Both the position numbers and the translations under genes were made by a program. Under the pieces are notes generated by a model. It was not told the origin of the DNA. It searched no databases and was given only the letters and a program-made list of their open reading frames with translations. From Dichetophora obliterata (taxonomy: Eukaryota > Arthropoda > Insecta > Diptera > Sciomyzidae), in the NCBI GenBank assembly GCA_963920525.1, contig OY986438.1, forward strand, positions 77,987,560 to 78,051,559: a stretch of DNA of 64,000 nt, given 5' to 3'. Positions 56,053 to 64,000 of the stretch are shown one piece after another (positions within the stretch are counted from its first letter, which is position 1; each line of letters starts with the position of its first letter).

Positions 56053-56528
56053 GAACACTGCTTAGAACTGCTAAAACAATGATTCTCATATATAATTCTG
56101 CTGTCATATAAAGTGCTCCCATTTCGTCCAACATTAATCATACTTATCTCGTTGGAAAGACAATAAAAAACCAACATGTTACAGTATAGAATTTTTAAAA
56201 TTAAAAAGCAACTATGGAACGTTTTATTTGTTTTTTTAAATTTTAAGTACATAGTGGGACAGAATATATATTTAAAAATAGTGGAAACTTATCACTTTTT
56301 CCTGGTCGGACATGCTAAATAAAACAAAAACTGTTTAAATTCACGTTAATGCCTTGCGATGGTTTATTTACTTTCTTTGCTTTACTTACTTTTGCCACAA
56401 AATAAGCAAATATATGAGTTGCCAACGAACTGTCAAAACAAATTACGAACAGCTAGTTTGAACGCAGTTGATTTAAGTGAAGTAATTTATGGCAAATTAA
56501 ATAATTTATGCCGTAGTATGAACGTAGT
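56053..56528. other. TIR element end, right arm
   Basis: Mirror of 44578-45053: a non-coding part of the captured-gene element ending in GTAGTATGAACGTAGT at 56528. It contains AATTAAATAATTTATG, with one substitution against the left arm (AATTAAGTAATTT). Confidence 0.65.
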
Positions 56529-57764
56529 ATAACGTGAAACAGTTTGATATTAATCGGTCAATAGTTTGCAGATTAATAAAGAAATATACCATCACAAAAG
56601 ACATAGCAAGGGTACATTAAAGCGGGCGGCCGCGGAAGACATCGCTCTGTGATGACAGGAACATTTGTGGCGTGTTCAAACGAAATGCATTTGTCAAATC
56701 CAAAGAGGTTGTTCGGACACTTGATTTAGATATCCATCACAGCACTGTTTGAAGGCGAGACGTTGAGAACGATTAGAAACTTTTGCTGAGGCAGAGAAAT
56801 TTTTCCAGAGAAACTTTTGCTTACAGCTAAGCATAAAAAACAAGGTGAGGTGTTGCAATTTAAACAATTCTGTCTGAAATTGTGACAACAAGTTGCAATT
56901 TATTGTTTTTTAGACTCAGTCTTGCAAAAGAGCACCTAAATTGGACCGTTCAAAAATCGAAAACCGTTTTTTAACGATGAATCAAAGTTCAACTTGATTA
57001 ATTCAGATGGGATGTGCACGATACGGCGCCACACAGGTACACGACTTGAAGCCCGAAACTGCAAAATAAATTTTAAGCACGGAGGCGGTGGCATTATGGT
57101 CTGCACTTGTTTTTCCTATAATGAAGTTGAACCATTTCAAAAAATCGATGGAATTATGGATCGATTTGTATATATTGACATTTTAGAAAGCAAGATGCGA
57201 CCACATTCAGAGTGGAATATGTAGCTTTAGTGAACGTTTCAGCCCGACAACGACCCGAAGCACACTTCAAAGCTCATCAAAGATTACATTAGAGGCAATG
57301 GGATTCAAGTCCTTGATTGGCCGGCACAGTCACAATGACTTGAATCCCATTGAACATCTTTTTGGGATTTTGAAAGTAAAAGTTTCTGGTCAAAGGTTTT
57401 CTAATAAGACTGCACTGTATGAAGCCCTGAAAGTTAATTGGGAACATATACCTAATACTAATATATCTAATTTAATAGAGTCGATATCGCTCAGATGTGC
57501 AGCGGTTATCAAGAATAATGAATCTTACACCAAATATTAATTATGTTGATTTTGTTTTTCTCTCAGACAAACTGAATGAAATCACATTAATTTTAAATTT
57601 AATCAAGAAAACAAAACCAAATTTGAATATGATTTGTTTTTAATATGATGTATGAATATATGCTTTAGTTCCTATAATCATTTTTGTGTGTACGTTATAT
57701 ATAAAAAGATACACGATTTTGTAGCAGCGTACTGATTATGTTGCTATTGTTTTGCGCAACACTG
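56529..57764 (+). mobile_element. Tc1-like remnant, right arm
   Basis: Mirror of 43342-44577. The transposase remnant runs from AKQFDINRS near 56533 to NNESYTKY at 57540, followed by the long terminal repeat ending TATTGTTTTGCGCAACACTG at 57764. Same stops and frameshift as the left copy. The 5' part is missing except for the small central palindrome at 51171-51297. Confidence 0.8.
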
Positions 57765-60091
57765 TATGTATTTTTATCTTTATATTTATTATATATTTTT
57801 TTCGCTTTATACGTATTAGCTTTATACTTATTTTGTATAATATTTTTTAATATACTTTATATTTCCTTGCATATTTCTTTAGTTGTATATTTATACGTTT
57901 TTTGTATAATATTTCTTAATGTATTTTGTGGTTTATATATATATGTTAGATTTTTTTTATAAATTTTTTTTTAACAAATTTGCTTGAACAACAATTATAT
58001 TGTTGTTATAAAAAATATTTTTTTATAGTTTGTTTTATACTATACTATTTGTGTCATACAGTGTGTTGGTCGTTGTTATTGATGTGACAATTGTTTGATA
58101 CAGTCATATTTAAGTAGGCATTTTAAGGAAAATGTTTCTTCAAATTGTATAAGATCTATTAGGTAGTGGACAGGTTGATAAAAAGTTTGTAAACTTAGAA
58201 TTGAAGGGAAGTCATTCTTTTTCAATTTTGGGTAGCATTAAAATCATAACTAACGTACCTGACTGATACTTTAGTGGCCAACATTAAAATGTTTTGACCC
58301 TGTCCTTTAGCCCTTTGCTTAGCGCTTTGGAGCTGTGTACATTTGTATAATAATTTTTTCATTCGTTTTTGCAAAAAAACTTTTTGAAAAATTTAAGTAA
58401 ATAAGTACAAAGTACAGAAACACTTCGCAAACAAAAAATCATTTTTAAAAATTTGACTTTTTCATTAAATATTTACTTGTACAAATCGTCCGTAACGCCA
58501 GTTTGGATATGTTCAGTTATAATTTTGTTATTAAATTAAAAAAAATTTCGAAAAGTAAAATACCACAACTCTGGTAATTTTCAAATGATTTTTATGCTTG
58601 ATAACTCATTTTACATAACTATTAAATAAAAATTGAAGCGCATACCAGGTTTTTTTTTTTAAAATACTTCAAGTGCTGTTTTTATTACTTCTTTCTGTAT
58701 TATAAAAACTTATTTCGACTTTTTGTAACCTTAAACTTAACGATATGTTAATTTATCTTTCTACTTCGTTACTTTATATTTATTTTTATGTTACTTTATT
58801 TTGAAATTTTTTACAAACATAAAGACAAATCTTGTAAAGCGCAACAGTATATAAAAAAAAAATTTATGTTTAACAAAATGTGTTAATTATCCATTTAGAC
58901 AAGATATCTTCATTTCACATAATTTTTGAACACATTCTTTTAACTGTGACGTAATTTCCTGAAATCAGTATTGTAAAAAAAAACCATGAAGTTTTCTTTT
59001 AATGGACTTTTTCGCAGTCCTTTAAAATATAATATACACAGATAAATGATTTTCTGAACTGTCCAGAGATGGATCAACAGAAGTTTTTGGTTGGCTTTGT
59101 ATATATGTTGTTAATGCGGTAGGGACTTTAATTAGTTAAATTTTTAAAATTGTTGAAATAGATTTTTTGTATTGAATAGTATTTGAAAAAAATTTTCAAT
59201 TACATAGATATTTAGAATTCTTCACAATAATTATCATCACATATTTTTCATATCAAATCTAATTAGAAGAAGGAAAATATTTGTAGCAAAAACAATATCG
59301 GATAAGTTAGAAATATTCTTATAATATGGTTGACAACACTTCCAAACGGCATAGAAAAGGAAACATGCAAGTAAATGCGGTTTTATATAATAGTCATTTA
59401 TATATAGTCATTTATAATAGTCAATTCGGATACTCAATAGTTTCCAATTGCCATATGATATGTGCTTTTGTTTTGTTTTCGTTGTTGCTTGACTTTGCTG
59501 GTGTTTCCATTCCTCTCCTCTGGCCGCTCATCCTCGCCACACGTCTTCATCAGCAAACCAGTTGCGAGTGTACTACAAAATTCTCTCAGCACGATTTGTT
59601 TGCGGTCGACTCATTTTAGGTGCTTTCAGTTCTGCTCTCAATATCGGCGCTATATTTCTTCGCACGGGCTGCACCTCAATGGTTATAATTTTTCGTCTTA
59701 CTCAACTACTTCGCCTTTGAAATCTCTTTACCATTATTTATTCTCCTTGTGCAGGGTTAATTAAACGAAGAGCTATATCTCTATGTACACCGAGAAACGC
59801 TTTTGCCGGTTATATAGGTTTGTATATATGTGTTTATAAACTTCATGCATGCTTCAAGCTTCATGTATATGTATTTTTTTAACACAAAACGACAAGAGAG
59901 GATGCGACGTAGACTTCAATAGGGGTATTCACGATTCAGTGAACTTGCCAGTGCAGTTGAGGTAAAATTGGTTTAGGAGGTAAAATTCGCGAAAGCTTTA
60001 AAATTCAGTGGAAATATTTAAATGTGTTGACGCTAATTTCCCCTACAGTAATTTTGGATATAATTTTATTTTATCACTATTATATATTACC
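57765..60091. other. AT-rich non-coding stretch in right arm
   Basis: Mirror of 41017-43341. No supported gene. Confidence 0.4.
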
Positions 60092-60343
60092 AGTCTTATT
60101 CTGGCAAAGTAACAATTGTTACTCAGTATTTTTAATATTTTTGTGTGTTTGTTGTAGATTTTTGTTTTGAAAACAAAATTTGAAGTTCAAAAACAATAAA
60201 TGTTGATAAAAGTTGTCACATGCTTTTCAGATTAAAAAATTTTGTTTTTTGAGCTTCAAATTTTGTTTTGAAATCATAAAATTACAACACATAGAAATAT
60301 ATAAAATACTAGGTAACAATTGTTACTTTGTCAGAATAGGCCT
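60092..60343. mobile_element. MITE, AGYCCTATTCTG family, right arm
   Basis: Mirror of 40765-41016, same hairpin structure. Confidence 0.75.
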
Positions 60344-60572
60344 GAAAGACATGTCATTAAATTCAAAAATTTAAAATTTCCAAAATGATTAAACTCGCCG
60401 CGATAACTTTGTAAAAGGGAAAATTATCTTAAACGCACTTAAAAATTTGCCCTGAGTTCAAACTTTCGCGAATTTTATTTCCAAAGCAAAACGAGAGCGA
60501 CCATTTTTGTTTTCATATTTAGGCTTAGGAGGCTCAATTACATTAAATAAAAATCACGATACAACTATTTAT

Positions 60573-60726
60573 CAAGTAGCCTCGACAACAACCTATTTTC
60601 TCACGAGCTGCGGTCAACGAACGTCAAATTAAAGGAAACATAATACGAGCGTTCAAAAACAGTTTTTTGTTTCAATTTCTTTTGTTTGACATTCGTTGAC
60701 CGCAGCTAGAATTTTGCGGCTACTTG
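60573..60726. mobile_element. MITE with CAAGTAGCC tips, right arm
   Basis: Mirror of 40373-40535 but 9 bases shorter (154 against 163), lacking GGAAACTTT on this strand. Confidence 0.75.
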
Positions 60727-61318
60727 TATAATTATATTATGATAAAAATAATATAAAAAATATTCGTGTCTAGGCCCTAAAGCAAAATTATGCAATTTCA
60801 AATAAATAAAAAGACAGCATTGTGTAAGTTTCCTAAAGTTTTTTGTTCTCGGCTCTTATTCTAGTTTTACGAAGATACCAAAATTTTGGATCCGGAACTA
60901 TTAAATAATTTACCCAGCATTTATATAAATATTTTAGGATAGAAACTTTGAAGGATAGAAACGCACAGAAGTGGATACAAGAGATAGAAACTTGTTGCGA
61001 GAGTAAGAAACTATGCTAACATTTTTTTATGCAAACATATATATAAAACAAACTTTATTCTTGAAGGTGTGAAAAAAGCAATGTCTTATTGTGCTACCGT
61101 ACTTTTTTCTTTCTACGCGGATCAGATCCAAGCCCGACAGACAATCATTTAAAGTCACAAAAATCGAAATACAAGAAAAATTTATTCTGTACCTTGAGGT
61201 ACATTGAAATCCATTTCACAAGTATAATAAACTAATGTATTTTAACGTTTTTGTTTATTATTAAACATTTCAATACTATTTCAAACAACTTTCTATTTTT
61301 AGACCTTAGCAAAGGCTG

Positions 61319-61597
61319 ATGACTATAAGAGGCATCGCCAAGCGCAATTGTGGCCTGCAACACCGTATAGTTTTTATCGGCCCATTTAAAGAACTTCGGT
61401 CATATGCTACAATCGTTGACAAACAATATAATTTCGAAGATCCATTAATAGCAGTAGAGGATTGTTTTTACGCATATCAAGCGTTAAACCTACAATATCC
61501 ATCTGAGAGCACGGCTGTCTGGAAATTTGTACAAGTATACTTGTTTAATGTTAATACAAAACATGACAATCTGACTTCTACGATTAAGTCAATTTGA
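61319..61597 (+). CDS. hypothetical protein fragment, right arm
   Basis: Mirror of 39501-39779 with the same 92-codon translation. Unrecognised. Confidence 0.3.
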   Translation: MTIRGIAKRNCGLQHRIVFIGPFKELRSYATIVDKQYNFEDPLIAVEDCFYAYQALNLQYPSESTAVWKFVQVYLFNVNTKHDNLTSTIKSI

Positions 61598-61668
61598 CAC
61601 GAATCAAAGAATTTACAATAATAAATGCTTACTGATATAGGCAAAAAATACACTGTCGCTTTAGGCGC

Positions 61669-61986
61669 TTGAAATTTAACGCATCGAAAAAACTTCTGAA
61701 TAACTCACTGTTCACGCAGACTGAGTATTTTGGGTTTTGCCCAATTTATAAAAAAATGTTTTGCCCAATTTGTAAATTAGCATTAAAAAATATTTCTTTA
61801 TATGAAAATCATTTTAAAAATGTACACCCAGGCCTTAGACGTTATACTTGTTCGTTTAATAATTGCCAAAGAGTTTATTTAATATTAAGAAAACATATCT
61901 GTCACGTTAAAAAAACATATTTTCAACAGATGCTTCATACTAATAGAGATTCTTCGGCTTCTGTATTATTGCAAACGAATAAATAA
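61669..61986 (+). CDS. C2H2 zinc-finger fragment, right arm
   Basis: Mirror of 39112-39429, same translation with two C2H2-like fingers. Confidence 0.4.
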   Translation: MKFNASKKLLNNSLFTQTEYFGFCPIYKKMFCPICKLALKNISLYENHFKNVHPGLRRYTCSFNNCQRVYLILRKHICHVKKTYFQQMLHTNRDSSASVLLQTNK

Positions 61987-64000
61987 CACAGTGTGTAATT
62001 TTTTAAGTCATGGCAAAATAACCATATACGGCAGCACTACGTGATAAAAGACCAAAAAAAAAAGACCCCTGTCTCCCAGCTTTGCCCAAAGTCCTCCAGA
62101 TTTTTTTTTATGTGCCCCAAAGTTGTGGTGCCTCGGTGTCATTTTTGCAAAAAAATGATCATTTTCTCAAGCTCATATCTTGCAAACCGTTCGAAATTTT
62201 AATTTTTCTCTCTGAGGTAAAGTTTTAGCTCTTGTCATAAAGAACAAAAATTGAGAACATATAAAATAAAAAAACTTCATCTTTAAGGTCAAAATCGCAA
62301 AAAACTTTAAAAAATTCAATTTTTTTTACCTTTTTTCCCCTGTTCAGGTCCATAGGTAGTAAACCGTTCAAAATTCAAAAAAATAATTACCTACAAAAAT
62401 GAACCTAAGATCTCAATAAACAACTTTCTAGAACATATAAACTTCCTAGGAATGGTTCTTAATACCGTTTAGGTAGCGCTTAGGTAGCCGCAAAAGTAAA
62501 AAAAAAAATCCCGAAAATTTTTTAATTTCATTTGTTTTTTCTTTACTTCAACATTGAGATACTATAAAGTCTTTTCCCGTAAGTGAAAAGGCATGTTGCA
62601 GGTTTCATTGTTATACTATTACTGATTTTATTAATCTTAGTTCTTAGGTGGTATGGGTTGACATTTAGAGTTAGGGTTGTAACAAAGAGTAGTAGCATAG
62701 ATATTTAGTAATAATGATTCTGTGTTAGAATACTATGCTATCTATTACAAAAATTATAAAAAAAATATTCGTATTATGTTTATAATGTTGATGGCCCTGG
62801 ACTTGCAAATCGCACTTTCTTTAGTTGTGGATCCATATCGTCGTCCGAATCTGATTCTGATTCAGAATGTATGGTGTCCACAGGCACGTTACTTCCAGAC
62901 TGCCCTCCATCATCAGCTTTTTCTTCTTCAGATACTTCATTAACATCATACAGGGTGATCTTGTGACTCCACCAACATACCTGAAATGAATTAGAAAAGA
63001 AATCAAAAAAGGTATGCAAAACAATGCATCAATAAAATTGATATTACCTCTGCAAGCAATGCGTCGAGTTTTTTGCCTTTTTACCATTTTTTCATGGGCA
63101 TTGTGGTTTGGTGAAACCATTCTCCTTGTTCATCGGATTCGGTAGGGAGTTGTTTGATAAAATCGTCAAAATTAAAATGAAGAAAATGCAGCTTTAATGT
63201 CATCAATGTGCCGATTTTCTCAAAATAATACAGCATTTCTTTCACCCATTCTCTTGCTTCCGGTTCCGCGTCTCGATCCCCTCCCGAGACTCTGGTGCAT
63301 ACACGCTGAAGGTAAATCCATGCCATTGAATGATTATAATCATGAAGCGATGGTTCAAAGTTGCTCTTGAATAGTTTTCTAATGTCAAAGCCATTAAGTA
63401 CGCCTGTTAGATGAAGACAAAAAACAAAGACAGAAAAGAAAAATTAACAAAGCGAAAATAGTACAATGAGGTGAACAAAAATTCGTTCTAAATTTACTAC
63501 AATACCTTTTTTAATTTTGTCATCGCTACGATTTGGGAAAACGCTTTTCAAATAGTCGAATGCGTTTGGACAATTTACAACGGCCACTTCGATGAATTTT
63601 TTAACAATTCCCAATTTTATGTGGAGCGGTGGCAGCAAGATGTCTTGAGTATTGTCTATTAAAGGTGCATTAGTTAGTTTATGTTGTTTCATTTGTTCCT
63701 CCACACTTCCTCTTGGTCACCACGAATTACATTGGTATTGATTCAGAGGTGAGCGCAAATCCCAATTACAAAGAAAACAAAAGAATTTTGGAAAGCCGCC
63801 CTTATCGATGATCCCTTGCAAAATGTTGATGACCTTCAAATCACAGCAAATCTTCCATTTATTTTCGTAGTATTTGATTTTTTCCATTATATCTTTCAAT
63901 GTTTCATAACTTTCTTTCATGTTAATACCCATTGCTAGCGGAATGGAAGGTTTTCGGTTCGACACATGCAACAACACTGCTTTCAAGCTTGAAACAGAAC
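61983..64000 (-). mobile_element. LLPPLHIKLG-type transposon, right arm, partial
   Basis: Starts with the TIR tip ATAACACAGTG at 61983 and runs to the window end. It is the mirror of 37099-39115, so the transposase-like gene enters from the right. Confidence 0.75.
62780..64000 (-). pseudogene. transposase-like gene, right arm, partial
   Basis: Same exons as 37099-38319: acidic C-terminal exon 62780-62979, middle exon about 63047-63402 (changed at TESDEQ and PMKKW against TKSDEQ and PMEKW), main exon from about 63508 to the window edge with LLPPLHIKLG. The in-frame TGA after NSW (about 63717) is shared with the left arm. The gene continues outside the window. Confidence 0.6.

Larger units (their letters stand above)
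51299..64000 (-). repeat. giant palindrome, right arm (continues past window)
   Basis: Reverse complement of 37099-49807. The contents in order from the centre: 5'-cut LINE, YRDC 3' half, left tip of the TIR element, Tc1 remnant, two MITEs, two small frames, then part of the LLPPLHIKLG transposon up to the window end. Differences from the left arm include a 9-bp deletion in a MITE (60573-60726), single-base changes altering ORFs, and a 1-bp deletion near 52697. Confidence 0.95.

Noticed and set aside
57738..57962. 74-codon Leu/Tyr/Phe-rich frame suggesting a membrane protein (left counterpart 43145-43354)
   Set aside because: It is a translation of an AT-rich repeat beside the Tc1 tip, differs at its start between arms because of a small indel, and has no start context.

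Overview
The window is eukaryotic and looks like an AT-rich, transposon-dense region of an insect genome, most likely a fly. The signs are short GT-AG introns, four different non-LTR retrotransposons (LINEs), a Tc1-like transposon, several miniature inverted-repeat elements (MITEs), and fragments of two host genes (RNA polymerase III subunit RPC11 and YRDC). From memory these two genes are neighbours in Drosophila. I find no intact host gene. Almost everything legible is a mobile element, mostly decayed and often nested.

Layout. 1-4.4 kb: AT-rich, gene-poor, with a small inverted-repeat element and a short tandem repeat. 4.47-10.73 kb: a 5'-truncated LINE lacking RNase H, whose 3' tail is the target of a second LINE with a 16-bp target duplication and a long uninterrupted ORF2 (endonuclease, reverse transcriptase, RNase H). 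11.1-12.6 kb: a foldback element with TTA target duplications. 14.4-16.5 kb: a THAP-like exon and a decayed transposase-like gene. 16.6-28.6 kb: a 12-kb non-coding block made of four copies of one long repeat (two full, one partial, one inverted), built internally from diverged ~142-bp and ~127-bp repeats. 28.6-33.9 kb: an I-type LINE whose 5' half is inverted relative to its 3' half. 34.7-39.1 kb: a DNA transposon with ~300-bp terminal inverted repeats and an intron-containing transposase-like gene.

37.1-64.0 kb is a very large inverted repeat (palindrome). The left arm 37099-49807 is repeated in reverse at 51299-64000, and the right arm runs off the window. The arms are nearly identical but each carries private mutations. 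The centre is asymmetric: about 1.24 kb is present only on the left, next to a second small palindrome of about 254 bp.

The left arm holds the most interesting nest. A Tc1-like transposon (from 43342) is interrupted by a TIR element (44578-50841, 3-bp TAT duplication). That element carries a captured piece of the host RPC11-YRDC gene pair with an RPC11 intron still in place. The YRDC part is split by a LINE (45466-50047) flanked by ATAAG. Removing the LINE on paper rejoins the YRDC reading frame exactly. The right arm holds the same nest minus the left-only piece. The likely order is Tc1 insertion, TIR element insertion carrying host genes, LINE insertion into YRDC, inverted duplication, loss of part of the centre, then independent decay of the arms.
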